Shown: positions 17,476 to 26,673 of the stretch, one piece after another
Numbering within the stretch: position 1 is the stretch's first letter
Layout of the letters: each line of letters opens with the position of its first letter
Assembly (NCBI GenBank): GCA_025998675.1
Contig: AP024673.1
Coordinates: forward strand, 2,054,562 to 2,118,561
DNA from: Fimbriimonadales bacterium
GTDB taxonomy: Bacteria; Armatimonadota; Fimbriimonadia; Fimbriimonadales; GBS-DC
Reading direction: 5' to 3'
DNA length: 64,000 nucleotides
Position numbers and translations under genes: made by a program
The notes under the pieces: generated by a model
Told to the model about the DNA's origin: nothing
Databases searched by the model: none
Seen by the model: only the letters and a program-made list of their open reading frames with translations

Positions 17476-19539
17476 TTAGCACCCCGCGCCGAAGTTGAAC
17501 AACACCTCGAGCAGGTCGGCGTCGTCCACCACGCCGTCGCCGTTGACATCTTCAGAGAAGCAGCCTGTCGCGCCGAAGGCGAACAGCACCGCCAGCAGGT
17601 CGGAGTCGTCGATGCAGCCGTCGGCGTTGATGTCGCCGGCGGGCGCGGGCGCAAAGGCGTATAGCGTCTGCGCGTCAGCGCTATCGCGCGATGCGGCGAC
17701 ATACACCGTGCCGTCGGGCGCGACGGCGGGCGAGTTGTTGCCGAAGTAGTTGTAGGGCAGCTGGAACCGCCAGAGCAACGAGGCGTCGTTGCCGTTGTCG
17801 CGCACCGCGTACAGGTAGGTCGTGGCGAAGTCCACCTGATCGCAAGCGTACAGCACCCGACCGCAGGTCACGACAGGCCAGCCGCTGAACTCGCCGCTGC
17901 CTTCAGGCTTGAACTGCCAGCGGATAGTGCCATCGGGGCGAATGGCGGTGATGCCGCCGCCCTGCTGCCCCAGCTGGTTGAAGTCCACATTCACGCGCTT
18001 GCCCGCCAGACTACCCGACAGGGCGACCAGTTGCAGCCCGTTCACCACTGCGTACTGATTGAACAGGTCGGTCTCGACGGTGATGCTAATCTCGCCGCCT
18101 GTAGGTGAGATATTGCGGTACACGACATAGTTCACATCTTCCTGATAGCCTGTGAAGGGGGTACTGGAGGCGACCGTCTTCGTGACGCCGTTCACCGTAA
18201 ACACCGCGTTCTGATCAGTACCGATTGGTGTGAAGCTGTAGAGGTACAGGTCGTAGTTGCCTGCGGGCACACCAGACAGGCGGATGGTCGCGGGTCCGTT
18301 GTAGTTCAGCGCGCCGATGTAGTGATAGTCGCGCATCAGGTCATCGCCATCCGAAGGGGGATAGGTGGACGACTCGGCGAAGTCGATATTCTCGATAGTG
18401 ATTCCCGTCGCGCTGTCGTCGTTGGCGCGCAGGTTGGTCAGCGTCCACGGGCGCGTGACCTGGTCGCTGGCAGCCAGCGAGTTCCAGAAGTCGCCTGCCT
18501 GTCCCACAGCGGCGGCGCCGTTCATGATTGGCGGCGGAATGGTGACGCGCCCGCCGCTGTAAATCGTGCCATCGCCGCCCACCACAGGGTTCTGGTACTG
18601 GTTCATTCCGTTGAACACGCTGTAGAATATTTGCCACAGGACTTGCCCGTTGGAAGCGTTCAGCGCGGTAAACACGGGATTCCCTGCATCCCAGAACGAG
18701 TTCGCGTACAGCGTGCTGAAGTCGAGGCTGGCGACCACATTGCCCCACCAGCGATAGTTCAGCCCCAGCGCGACATTCGCGCTCCAGACCGTGCTGGCGG
18801 ATGCGCCTGTATCCTCGATGACCACGATGGAGCCTGTGGTTGCGTTATTGCTGAACGCGATTCGCGTGCGCCCAGAAACGGGGTCTGTCCATGCGGGTCC
18901 AAGCGTCTGGAACGGGGGCGGTCCGCCAAACGGCGAGGTGTAGGTCCAGATCAGGTTGCCGTTGGCGGCGTTCAGGCAGACGATACGCGACGGGTCGGCG
19001 TTGTCGCGCACATAGAGACGGGTTCGGTCGGGACTCAGCAGCACATTGCCGCGCCCGAAGTCTGCGCCGCCCAATCCGAGGTCGCTGGCAGTGCGCAGCC
19101 AGACCGTCGCGCCTGTGGTGATGTCTAACGCCGCGATGAACGACTGCCCTGTGGGTTGCGCGGAGGCGCGTGCGCTGGTGTAGAGGCGCCCTGCGGCTTC
19201 GTCGACCGTGACCCCAGCGTAGGAGAAGCTGCCGAATCCCAGCGTCGTCGGGTTGGTCGCCCAGACCGTGCTGCCGTCGGTCGCGTTGACCTTGAACACC
19301 TGTCCCTGAGCGGCGCCGAAGGTCTTGAAGTAGAGGAACTGTCCGCCGTTGCTGAAGGTAATGCTCCCGTGTCCAATGCCGAGCGGGAGCGACTTCTGCC
19401 AGCGGAGGGTCGGGGTTGCGGGGCGGGTGGCGGGCGCAAGTCCGCGCATGCCCTCGCCGTGCGGGGTCGTGTGGAGCGTCTGGCTCCACGAGATGCTCAT
19501 CAACGCTGATAGCCCAAGCACTTCAAATGTGCGTCTCAT
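17476..19539 (-). CDS. Secreted PQQ-type beta-propeller protein with dockerin-like pair
   Basis: A 687-residue exported protein. The signal peptide covers about 1-20 (ends S-I-S-W-S-Q-T). Outer-repeat propeller blades of the PQQ/quinoprotein type carry A-x-D-G-T-x-x-W motifs (L-D-I-T-T-G-A-T-V-W, L-N-A-A-N-G-N-L-I-W, V-A-P-D-G-T-V-Y). A ~150-residue beta-sandwich insert (about 370-525) interrupts the propeller and looks like a galactose-binding-like module. The C-terminus has two EF-hand loops, D-I-N-A-D-G-C-I-D-D-S-D and D-V-N-G-D-G-V-V-D-D-A-D. Enzymatic activity is doubtful; it is more likely a binding or surface protein. No cohesin is visible in the window. Confidence 0.75.
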   Translation of the reverse strand: MRRTFEVLGLSALMSISWSQTLHTTPHGEGMRGLAPATRPATPTLRWQKSLPLGIGHGSITFSNGGQFLYFKTFGAAQGQVFKVNATDGSTVWATNPTTLGFGSFSYAGVTVDEAAGRLYTSARASAQPTGQSFIAALDITTGATVWLRTASDLGLGGADFGRGNVLLSPDRTRLYVRDNADPSRIVCLNAANGNLIWTYTSPFGGPPPFQTLGPAWTDPVSGRTRIAFSNNATTGSIVVIEDTGASASTVWSANVALGLNYRWWGNVVASLDFSTLYANSFWDAGNPVFTALNASNGQVLWQIFYSVFNGMNQYQNPVVGGDGTIYSGGRVTIPPPIMNGAAAVGQAGDFWNSLAASDQVTRPWTLTNLRANDDSATGITIENIDFAESSTYPPSDGDDLMRDYHYIGALNYNGPATIRLSGVPAGNYDLYLYSFTPIGTDQNAVFTVNGVTKTVASSTPFTGYQEDVNYVVYRNISPTGGEISITVETDLFNQYAVVNGLQLVALSGSLAGKRVNVDFNQLGQQGGGITAIRPDGTIRWQFKPEGSGEFSGWPVVTCGRVLYACDQVDFATTYLYAVRDNGNDASLLWRFQLPYNYFGNNSPAVAPDGTVYVAASRDSADAQTLYAFAPAPAGDINADGCIDDSDLLAVLFAFGATGCFSEDVNGDGVVDDADLLEVLFNFGAGC

Positions 19540-19620
19540 AGCCTTTCACCTCATCATCGATTGCCCCGTGTGTGGGGCTGGCAGCGCGTCCCTGCGCTGG
19601 GTTCGTCCGTGCGCCGCGTG

Positions 19621-20472
19621 TTAGCGGCAGAAGTTGTTCACTGCTTGACGCATAGCGGGCGGGCAATCGTTCGCGCCGCAGCGTCCTAATGTCGTTTCGC
19701 CCCACTGCCACATGTTGCCGATGGGCGTGTTGCCCTGGCAGCGACGCGGCATGTAGGTCTGGTCGGGGCGCATCCATTTTGCGTGCCCGTCTGCAAAGGT
19801 GTAGTTCGCGCCGCCGTTGTGAATCAGCAGGCTTGTCCAGAAGTTTTCGTCCAGGTCGGGGTCGCGCGCCGACTCCGCGCAGACCCAGCACTCGTCAGAA
19901 ATCGCCCACCACCAGTGCATGTTGTTGGGCACAAGCACGCCGTTGCGGTCGCGGTGCAGCACCGTGCCGACGCCCACGCACTCGTTGAAGACGATCGTGC
20001 GGGCATGCTCCTCGATGGCGGCTTCTGGGCGCACGACGCCCGGTCCCGCGCGCGGGTAGGGCGGGTTAATCCACGCCAGCACATAAGCGTTCGCCGAGAA
20101 GTTGCGCACGCCGTAGCGCTGGTAGATGACCTCCGCCTGCGAACGACCGAGGTTGTACCAGCGGCGCACGATGTCGTAGGAGATGCCCTGCGTCGGGCAG
20201 GTGAACACTTCAAGGCTGCGCACATACGGGTAGATGCGCTCCGCCCAGTTCGGGAGCGGACCCGTGCCCTCGCCAGAGGGTGGGAACACATGGTCATAGT
20301 CGGGCAGGTACATCATCACGCCCTGCCCCATCTGTTTCTGATGGGTCAGACAGGCGGTCTGTTCCGCTTTCAGACGCGCCTGCGCAAACACGGGGAACAA
20401 TATCGCCGCCAGAATGGCGATAATCGCGATAACAACCAGCAGTTCAATCAGGGTGAACCCCCTTGTTTTCAT
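19621..20472 (-). CDS. Type IV prepilin-like protein, H-X9-DG type
   Basis: A pseudopilin of 283 residues. The N-terminal class III leader and cleavage site K-T-R-G / [16 protein letters not shown] matches the PilD recognition pattern. The C-terminus has [13 protein letters not shown], the H-X9-DG signature of the large prepilin family of Planctomycetota, Verrucomicrobiota and Armatimonadota. The start is the ATG at 20472, with AAGGAGGT 6 nt upstream; the open frame extends 24 codons further without support. It lies 11 nt downstream of a paralogue, forming a two-gene operon. Confidence 0.88.
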   Translation of the reverse strand: MKTRGFTLIELLVVIAIIAILAAILFPVFAQARLKAEQTACLTHQKQMGQGVMMYLPDYDHVFPPSGEGTGPLPNWAERIYPYVRSLEVFTCPTQGISYDIVRRWYNLGRSQAEVIYQRYGVRNFSANAYVLAWINPPYPRAGPGVVRPEAAIEEHARTIVFNECVGVGTVLHRDRNGVLVPNNMHWWWAISDECWVCAESARDPDLDENFWTSLLIHNGGANYTFADGHAKWMRPDQTYMPRRCQGNTPIGNMWQWGETTLGRCGANDCPPAMRQAVNNFCR

Positions 20473-20483
20473 AACAGACCTCC

Positions 20484-21239
20484 TTATGGGCAGTTCGCGC
20501 GTTCGCCCAGATGCACCGCCCATTTCAGTTTTACAGGATTGCAATCAAATAGGGTTTCGTCATTCGCCTGCAGGATAGGCGTTCCGTTGGACTGGCGCGC
20601 ATACAGCTGGTCGCCTTTGAACCACTTCGCATGTCCGTCGGCGAAGGCGACAATCACGCCCTCCGCATGGCGCGTCGCATAGCCGCTCGGTTTATTCATC
20701 GGCAGTACGCGCGTGCGGTTCTCGAAGCCGAATGGGGTCACCATATAGCCCCCAAACGGGTCGGCGGACGGCGGCAGCGGCACGCTATCCAGCACCAGGA
20801 TAGCGGCGGCGGGGCGCGTGACCTTGCTCAGTGACACGATATAGTCCATCGACGGCTGGTACGGAAAGCCCCAGAACCAGTTCAGCCCGTAGGAGAGTCG
20901 GGCGCGCTGTGCCCAGACCTCGCCGTACTCGCTGTCGGACGCGCTGGGGCAACGGAAAATGGCGCGATCACGCACATAGGGGGCGATCATCGCCGTCCAC
21001 AGGCGCGCGTCGTCGGGCGTTGGGCGAAACACCCAGCCCACCGTCGGCATCATTTGCTGATAATCGCTCGCATACATCAGGAACGCTTTGGAGATTTGTC
21101 CGAGGTTCGAGAGGCATGCGCCTTGCCGTGCTTTCTCACGCGCCTGCGCGAAGACGGGGAACAGGATTGCCGCCAGCACCGCGATAATCGCGATGACGAC
21201 CAGCAGTTCGATGAGGGTGAAACCACGCTGTCTGTTCAT
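20484..21239 (-). CDS. Type IV prepilin-like protein, H-X9-DG type (paralogue)
   Basis: A 251-residue pseudopilin with leader N-R-Q-R-G / [11 protein letters not shown] and the C-terminal signature [12 protein letters not shown]. It is about as similar to its neighbour as family members usually are, with almost identical first 35 residues after the leader. The ATG at 21239 is chosen over the one at 21251 because GGAGGG lies 5 nt before it. A TATACT box lies about 18 nt further upstream. Confidence 0.87.
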   Translation of the reverse strand: MNRQRGFTLIELLVVIAIIAVLAAILFPVFAQAREKARQGACLSNLGQISKAFLMYASDYQQMMPTVGWVFRPTPDDARLWTAMIAPYVRDRAIFRCPSASDSEYGEVWAQRARLSYGLNWFWGFPYQPSMDYIVSLSKVTRPAAAILVLDSVPLPPSADPFGGYMVTPFGFENRTRVLPMNKPSGYATRHAEGVIVAFADGHAKWFKGDQLYARQSNGTPILQANDETLFDCNPVKLKWAVHLGERANCP

Positions 21240-21323
21240 TGTACCCTCCATGCGTCAAGTATACCATGAAAAATACGGGTAGCCTGCGGATATTGCTGTC
21301 GCCGACGCTTCAACCGTTATTGG

Positions 21324-21329
21324 TATAAT
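21324..21329 (+). promoter_or_regulatory. Extended -10 promoter
   Basis: TTGGTATAATAC with a perfect TATAAT and an upstream TGG. It gives about 60 nt of leader before the membrane-protein gene at 21398. Confidence 0.5.
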
Positions 21330-21397
21330 ACACAGAGTGGGCAGTGAACAGGCGGTAGGTCGCTACCGTCCTGTTTGCCCGTGCAGGAGGCGCGTCG

Positions 21398-21817
21398 ATG
21401 AGAGGTGAACTAGTGATCGGTCAGGCGCTCGCGTGGCGAGCCTCGCTGGTGACGCTCTCGTTCCTGCCGGGGCAGGTATTGATAGGCAACGCAGCGCCGA
21501 AAATGCTCACTGTGCTGGCGATTGCGGCGCTTACGCAGATAATGCTCTGCCTGTTGCTGGGGCGATACTGCGCAGACTCGCGCAAGACCGCTCTCTGGGC
21601 GGCGACATGCGTGCTGCTTGGCGTCCTTGCGGCGGCGTTCATGCGTTTCCAGTGGGGATATGCAATCGAGAAATCGTTCGCCCTGATTTTCGGGATCGTG
21701 GTCGCGGCGGTCGCCCTCGACTCCTATCGCTTGCAACGGGGGATTGGAATGCCGCTGGGGTTCTGGGGCGGGCTGGCGTTTCAGGGAGGCGTGTTTCTCT
21801 ACGCTCTGTTCGCGTGA
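21398..21817 (+). CDS. Hypothetical four-helix membrane protein
   Basis: A 139-residue, strongly hydrophobic protein with about four transmembrane segments (near 12-30, 34-54, 65-82, 92-108) and a final hydrophobic stretch at the C-terminus. The family is not recognised. AGGAGG lies 7 nt before the ATG. It stands alone between prepilins and a small soluble protein. Confidence 0.55.
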   Translation: MRGELVIGQALAWRASLVTLSFLPGQVLIGNAAPKMLTVLAIAALTQIMLCLLLGRYCADSRKTALWAATCVLLGVLAAAFMRFQWGYAIEKSFALIFGIVVAAVALDSYRLQRGIGMPLGFWGGLAFQGGVFLYALFA

Positions 21818-21931
21818 GAAAACTTGATGCAAGCGGGCGGCAACGGCGGCGCCTCCTCCCAATAGCAATACATTTGCAATGATAATTCAGATACTCTCAT
21901 CATGGTAAACTTTAATGCACAGGAGGCAACC

Positions 21932-22309
21932 ATGCAGACCATTCGTCTCAGGATTACAAACGCGCGACTGGCGTATAAGCAGCCCGACGGGCGCTACGAA
22001 CTCAGCGATACGCCCGTCACGATCCATGCCACGTTCCTGGACATCTTTCACGGATGGAAGATGGACATCCCGAAAGACGCGCTCGTCATTCACGGCAACC
22101 CACCGGGGTTCGATCTACCCGACGAGCCGTTCCTCACCCCCGGTCAGTACGCGAAGTTCTTCAACGACCAGATCCGCAGCTGGTGCGCGGAAGCCAATGA
22201 GTACCACGCCAAACACCCCGACGCGCCGCTCTACGAAATCCTCGAACTCATCCCCGAAGACGAACCACCTCACAGCCATCACGACGACCCGCCCGGAATA
22301 ATCTATTGA
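21932..22309 (+). CDS. Hypothetical soluble protein
   Basis: A 125-residue protein of unrecognised family with a mixed alpha/beta composition and an acidic, His-rich tail (S-H-H-D-D). The ATG at 21932 has AGGAGG 6 nt upstream and is preferred to the in-frame ATG at 21902. A GGTAAACT hexamer lies at the edge of that longer form. It is followed closely by another unknown gene. Confidence 0.55.
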   Translation: MQTIRLRITNARLAYKQPDGRYELSDTPVTIHATFLDIFHGWKMDIPKDALVIHGNPPGFDLPDEPFLTPGQYAKFFNDQIRSWCAEANEYHAKHPDAPLYEILELIPEDEPPHSHHDDPPGIIY

Positions 22310-22443
22310 TGTGTCCAGCGGCAGCGACTCGTGCATCAGGCGCAGGCGCGCTGGAACTCTGCAGGCAAAATAACAGTATATGCCATCGGCGCGGGCGAAC
22401 GGATGCCCCTGCGCCGATGAATACCAAACACAGAGGAGAGGTT

Positions 22444-23055
22444 TTGCGCACAGTGAAACTAACCGATTGGCTGGAAGTACCCACCCTGAGTCGCTACGCC
22501 CACGAGTACGCGTTCGGCACAGATGTGGCGTATCAGTTCAGTCGGAGTGGGCGTCGTCCCGAATGGAGGGCGCGCATCCGACTGGCGGAGGGTGAGCGGC
22601 TGCTGTTCGAAACCGAGGAGGCACGCGCCGAGTATCCGCTGATGCGCGGGCTGTCGCGCCTGATGCGCCAGTTCCCCGTCAGCGCGGGGATGCTCTACAA
22701 CACGCTCTGCGACCTCTACTGGCTGCTCATTTCGGAGGGCGCTCCCACCGCCAGTTTCTGGGTCCTGGTGGGCGGGTACACGCCCGCGCACGAGCAGCTG
22801 CGCGCGTTTATCGAGGGGGGCTACCAACCCAAAAACGAACTGGAGTACCGGCGCGTGCTGGAGAACATGGAGATTGGCGCGCTCGATTCCGAGCTGAGCT
22901 ACCTGCTGATCCACTCGTCCGATTTTTTCATCACCATGCGGGTTGCGCCTGTGGGGGTTCCGTGCGAGGCGTTGCAGCCGTACCGCGAGCGGGTGAAGCA
23001 TTTCCTGCGGTTTCAGCGGTGGCTGCGGGAGCAAAAGGGCGTGATTTGTTGGTGA
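22444..23055 (+). CDS. Hypothetical protein
   Basis: An unrecognised soluble protein of about 203 residues, rich in Leu, Arg and aromatics, with no signal peptide or transmembrane helix. The start is uncertain. The TTG at 22444 has AGGAGAGG 6 nt upstream and is preferred. An ATG at 22417 would add nine residues but lacks a ribosome-binding site, and the frame is open back to 22306. It converges on nth. Confidence 0.55.
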   Translation: MRTVKLTDWLEVPTLSRYAHEYAFGTDVAYQFSRSGRRPEWRARIRLAEGERLLFETEEARAEYPLMRGLSRLMRQFPVSAGMLYNTLCDLYWLLISEGAPTASFWVLVGGYTPAHEQLRAFIEGGYQPKNELEYRRVLENMEIGALDSELSYLLIHSSDFFITMRVAPVGVPCEALQPYRERVKHFLRFQRWLREQKGVICW

Positions 23056-23067
23056 GTCAGGGGCGTT

Positions 23068-23727
23068 TCATGCGCCCTTCTGTCCCTGCGCGTAGGCGCA
23101 CAGGTCCTGCAGGGGGCACTGGGCGCAGCGCGGGTTCTGCGCCTTGCACACCGCGCGCCCGTGCTGAATCAGCGCGACATGGAACCGATAGACCAGCGGC
23201 TCTGGAATCATCGCCTCCAGCGCGTCGTGCGCCTTCGCCTCGCCAATGGCTTTTGGAATCAATCCCAGCCGCCACGAGACGCGGAACACATGCGTATCGA
23301 CGGGGATGACGGGACGCCCCAGCGCGAAGCACAGCACAATCGCGGCGCATTTGGGTCCGATTCCGGGCAAGCTCAGCAGGAACTGGCGCGCCGCGTCGGT
23401 TGGCGCGTCGCGCATCCAGTCGAGCGTGTAGTCGCCGCGGGCGGCTTTGATGGCGCGCAGCACCGCCTGAATGCGCGGCGCCTTCTGGTTCGCCAGCCCG
23501 CCCGAACGGATGGTCTCGGCTAACTCCTCCACAGGCGCGCGGGCGACCGCCTCCCAGTCGGGATATCGCTCGCGCAGCAGGCGGTAGGCGCGGAACGAGT
23601 TCGCGTCGGAGGTGTGCTGCGACAGGATACAGTGAATCAGCTCTTCCAGCGGGTTCTGGCGCGGCTGCCATTCGGGCACGCCGTACAGTTGCTCCAGTCG
23701 GGCGACGATGGTCTCGATGTCAGGCAC
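23068..23727 (-). CDS. nth: Endonuclease III family DNA glycosylase/AP lyase
   Basis: Base-excision repair enzyme that removes oxidised pyrimidines and cuts the abasic site. The HhH motif L-P-G-I-G-P-K contains the catalytic Lys126, with Asp144 in P-V-D-T-H-V. The [4Fe-4S] ligands C194-x6-C201-x2-C204-x5-C210 are complete. The 219-residue length is normal. The frame extends nine codons further, but the GTG at 23727 has AGGAGG 7 nt upstream and is the likely start. Confidence 0.95.
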   Translation of the reverse strand: MPDIETIVARLEQLYGVPEWQPRQNPLEELIHCILSQHTSDANSFRAYRLLRERYPDWEAVARAPVEELAETIRSGGLANQKAPRIQAVLRAIKAARGDYTLDWMRDAPTDAARQFLLSLPGIGPKCAAIVLCFALGRPVIPVDTHVFRVSWRLGLIPKAIGEAKAHDALEAMIPEPLVYRFHVALIQHGRAVCKAQNPRCAQCPLQDLCAYAQGQKGA

Positions 23728-23824
23728 GGCTCGAACCTCCTGACGCTTGAACAAACGCAGCCCGACGGAGAATCACCCGCACGCCCTCAGTATACCCTCT
23801 TGCGCAGCTACGTCTGTGAGACGA

Positions 23825-24613
23825 TTATCGCTTCAGGTCTTTGGCGACGCTGAGCATCTCGTCGGCGGTCTGGATGGCGCGCGAGTTGACCTCGTAGGCG
23901 CGTTGCGCCATAATCAGGCGCACCATCTCGTCGACGATTTGCACATTCGATGCTTCCAGCGCGCCGCCGGCGAGGCTGCCGATGCCGTTCGCGCCCGGCG
24001 CGCCCTCAATCGGCTCGCCTGCGGCGGGCGTGAGGCGATACAGGTTCAGCCCTATTCGATTCAGCCCCGCAGGATTCACAAACCGCACGAGCGTGATTTG
24101 CCCCAGCTCCTCGACGCCGTCCTGCCCGCCGCGCCGCACGCTGATAATCCCGTCGCGCCCGACCATAATCTGTTCCGCGTCGGGCGGGATGATAATCTCT
24201 GGCTCCAGCGGGTAGCCGTTGGAGGTCACGAGCCTGCCCTGCGCATCGAGTTTGAAGCCGCCGTCGCGCGTGTAGGCAATTGCGCCGTCGGGCAGCAGCA
24301 CCTTGAAAAAGCCGTCGCCCTCAATCGCCAGATCGAGCGGGTTGCCCGTGATTTGAATCGCGCCCGTGCTGAACAGTCCGTAGGTGGCGGCAGGGCGCGA
24401 CCCCAGCCCGACCTGCAAGCCGCTGGGCAACTGCGCGCCGCCCGCCGCCGTCGCCCCCGCCGGGCGCAGCGTCTGGTACAGCAAGTCCTCGAAATCCGCC
24501 CGCACGGTTTTGTAGCCGTTCGTGTTCACATTCGCCAGATTGTTCGAGATAACATCGATATTAAACTGCTGCGATTCCATGCCTGCTGCGGCGGTGTGGA
24601 GTGCGCGTATCAT
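23825..24613 (-). CDS. flgG: Flagellar distal rod protein FlgG
   Basis: Structural protein of the flagellar rod crossing the periplasm. The N-terminal D0 signature is A-A-A-G-M-E-S-Q-Q, then S-N-N-L-A-N-V-N-T-N-G-Y-K. The central domain holds G-N-P-L-D-L-A-I-E-G-D-G-F-F. The C-terminal G-A-L-E-A-S-N-V-Q-I-V-D-E-M-V completes the coiled D0 segment. At 262 residues it has the usual FlgG length. It is the second gene of a flgF-flgG pair with an 11-nt gap. No other flagellar gene is in the window. Confidence 0.95.
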   Translation of the reverse strand: MIRALHTAAAGMESQQFNIDVISNNLANVNTNGYKTVRADFEDLLYQTLRPAGATAAGGAQLPSGLQVGLGSRPAATYGLFSTGAIQITGNPLDLAIEGDGFFKVLLPDGAIAYTRDGGFKLDAQGRLVTSNGYPLEPEIIIPPDAEQIMVGRDGIISVRRGGQDGVEELGQITLVRFVNPAGLNRIGLNLYRLTPAAGEPIEGAPGANGIGSLAGGALEASNVQIVDEMVRLIMAQRAYEVNSRAIQTADEMLSVAKDLKR

Positions 24614-24624
24614 AGGTTTGCCTC

Positions 24625-25350
24625 CTAAATCTTCGGTAGTTCACTGATGGCGCGTCCGAGCGTCTCGTCGTGCGCGTGGATGGCTTTCTGGTGCGTCTCG
24701 TAGGCGCGGATGAGTTCAATCATGGTCACCATCTCGCGGGCGATGTTCACATTCGAGGCTTCGAGCGCGCCCGACACCACGCGCGGGTTTGCGACGGGCT
24801 GCGCCGCGCCTGCGAAGTTGCCTTCGGGCGTCTTGGTCAGGTCGCCCTGCACAATCAGCAGCCGTCCGACGAGTGCGCTGTTCGCCCGCACGGTTCCGTC
24901 TTCGGCAATCTGCACGGTTGCGTTTGGGGGCACTCGAATCGGCTGGTTCCCCTCGCCCAGCACCGCTGCGCCGTCGCGCGTGCGCAGTACCCCCAGCGCA
25001 TCGAGCTGGAACGCCCCGTTGCGCGTGTAGCGCACGCCCTGCGCGGTCTGGACGGCGAAAAAGCCTGCGCCATCGATGGCGATATCGAGCGGGTTGCCTG
25101 TGGTCGTCAGCGCGCCCTGCTGGAAGTCGGTATACAGCTCACGCAGGATGGCGCCTGCCGAGAGTGCGCCAATCGGCTGGGAGCGTGTCCCCTCTACACG
25201 GTACAGTTGCCGTTCGTAGACCGCCTCGAACACGGGGCGGTCTGCCTTGAAGCCGGTGGTGTTCAGATTCGCCAGATTGTTGGCGATCGCGTCCTGCGCC
25301 TTCTGTCGGGCAGCCATTCCTTCGGCTGCCACATACAGTCCGCGTATCAT
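24625..25350 (-). CDS. flgF: Flagellar rod protein FlgF
   Basis: Proximal rod component, 241 residues. It shares the FlgG-type ends: A-A-E-G-M-A-A-R-Q-K near the N-terminus, A-N-N-L-A-N-L-N-T-T-G-F-K, G-N-P-L-D-I-A-I-D-G-A-G-F-F and G-A-L-E-A-S-N-V-N-I-A-R-E-M-V. It is shorter than FlgG and lies upstream of it, the usual flgF-flgG order. Assignment as FlgF rather than FlgG rests on length and order. Confidence 0.9.
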   Translation of the reverse strand: MIRGLYVAAEGMAARQKAQDAIANNLANLNTTGFKADRPVFEAVYERQLYRVEGTRSQPIGALSAGAILRELYTDFQQGALTTTGNPLDIAIDGAGFFAVQTAQGVRYTRNGAFQLDALGVLRTRDGAAVLGEGNQPIRVPPNATVQIAEDGTVRANSALVGRLLIVQGDLTKTPEGNFAGAAQPVANPRVVSGALEASNVNIAREMVTMIELIRAYETHQKAIHAHDETLGRAISELPKI

Positions 25351-25407
25351 CAGGGGGCATTATCGGCGTGGGGGCGTGGTTTCTGCAGGCGATTACGGAA
25401 AAGGGGG

Positions 25408-25413
25408 TACAAT
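25408..25413 (+). promoter_or_regulatory. -10 element 9 nt from start codon
   Basis: GGTACAAT directly upstream of the sugar-dehydrogenase gene, in the short gap between it and the divergent flgF. Confidence 0.45.
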
Positions 25414-25422
25414 TCACGCGCT

Positions 25423-26673
25423 ATGAACCGTCAGTTGGCGCTTGGGTTTGGTATGGGCGTACTGATCACGACTGTTCTGATTGGCTGTTTGACGGCGCAG
25501 CGTTCCCCGAATTCGCGTCCCCCGCAAGTCTCTTCCACCGCTCCCGCGTCGACGGCGGGCGTGCGCGGCGCAGGCGTGCCCGAATTCTGGGTGCGTCCAG
25601 GCTACCGTGTGGAGCTGGTCGCCGAGAATCTGGGCAACGCGCGCTTTATGGAGTTCGACAACAGGGGCACGCTCTACCTGAGCCGTCCCCAGCGCGGCGA
25701 CATCCTTGCCTTGCGCCTGCGCGGCAACCGCTACGAGGTGGTCAACACCTTCGTGGCGGGCTACCCGACCGTGCATGGGATGCACTTCGCGGACGGCTGG
25801 CTCTGGTTTGCGCAAACGGGCGCGATTCACAAAGCGCGCGACACGAACAGCGACGGCAAGGCGGACGAGGTGCAGACGGTCATCCCCGAAGGGCAGCTGC
25901 CCCGCGGCGGCGGACACTGGTGGCGACCTGTGTTGGCGACCGATCGCTATATCTACACCGCTATCGGCGACGCGGGCAACATCAACGACGAGACCGAGAC
26001 CGAACGCCAGAAAATCTGGCGGTTCAACAAAGACGGTACCGGCAAAACGCTGTTCGCCAGCGGGATTCGCAACACCGAAAAGCTGCGCCTGCGTCCGGGC
26101 ACAAACGAGGTCTGGGGCGTCGATCACGGCAGCGACTGGTTCGGACGCACGCTGGGCGAACGCCCGCAGCAGTTCCAGCCCATCACCGACCACAACCCGC
26201 CCGACGAGCTGAACCACTACGAGGAGGGCAAGTTCTACGGGCATCCGTTCATCACGGGCAACAAGCTCCCTCGCATCGAGTACCAGAACCGCAAAGACAT
26301 CGTGGAGCTTGCCGACAAGACCGTGCCCCCTGCGTGGAGTTTCGGCGCGCACTGGGCAGCCAATAGCTTCACCTTCCTCACGAAAGACCATTTCCCCGGA
26401 CATAAGGGCGATATGTTTGTGGCGTGCCGTGGGTCGTGGAACCGGGTGGTTCCCGACGGCTATCGGGTGGAGCGCGTGCTGTTTGACCCCGTCACGGGCA
26501 GACCCTATGGCAGCCTGACGATTGTGAAGACGCTGGGGGCGAACAATCGTCCGCTGGCGCGCCCGGTGGACTGCGCCGAAGCGCCTGACGGAAGCGTGCT
26601 GTTTACATGCGACACGACAAACCGTATCTACCGAATCTCATGGGCGGGAGGGCAGAATGCGTCGAGGAATTAG
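25423..26673 (+). CDS. PQQ-dependent sugar dehydrogenase-like lipoprotein
   Basis: A six-bladed propeller protein of the soluble glucose/sorbosone dehydrogenase family (GSDH), 416 residues. A lipoprotein signal with lipobox L-I-G-C (Cys about 22) predicts attachment on the outer side of the cytoplasmic membrane. Propeller features include L-Y-L-S-R-P, the H-G-M-H-F active-site strand, G-D-A-G-N-I-N-D, F-A-S-G-I-R-N-T and V-D-H-G-S-D-W. The frame is open far upstream through flgF, but the start is set at the ATG where the signal peptide begins. It overlaps the downstream cytochrome gene by 17 nt, suggesting electron transfer to it. Confidence 0.82.
   Translation: MNRQLALGFGMGVLITTVLIGCLTAQRSPNSRPPQVSSTAPASTAGVRGAGVPEFWVRPGYRVELVAENLGNARFMEFDNRGTLYLSRPQRGDILALRLRGNRYEVVNTFVAGYPTVHGMHFADGWLWFAQTGAIHKARDTNSDGKADEVQTVIPEGQLPRGGGHWWRPVLATDRYIYTAIGDAGNINDETETERQKIWRFNKDGTGKTLFASGIRNTEKLRLRPGTNEVWGVDHGSDWFGRTLGERPQQFQPITDHNPPDELNHYEEGKFYGHPFITGNKLPRIEYQNRKDIVELADKTVPPAWSFGAHWAANSFTFLTKDHFPGHKGDMFVACRGSWNRVVPDGYRVERVLFDPVTGRPYGSLTIVKTLGANNRPLARPVDCAEAPDGSVLFTCDTTNRIYRISWAGGQNASRN

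Noticed and set aside
22374-22390. A protospacer for the second CRISPR spacer (AGTATATGCC-TCGGCG match)
   Set aside because: Only about 17 nt match, with one mismatch, well short of the 45-nt spacer; chance similarity is likely.
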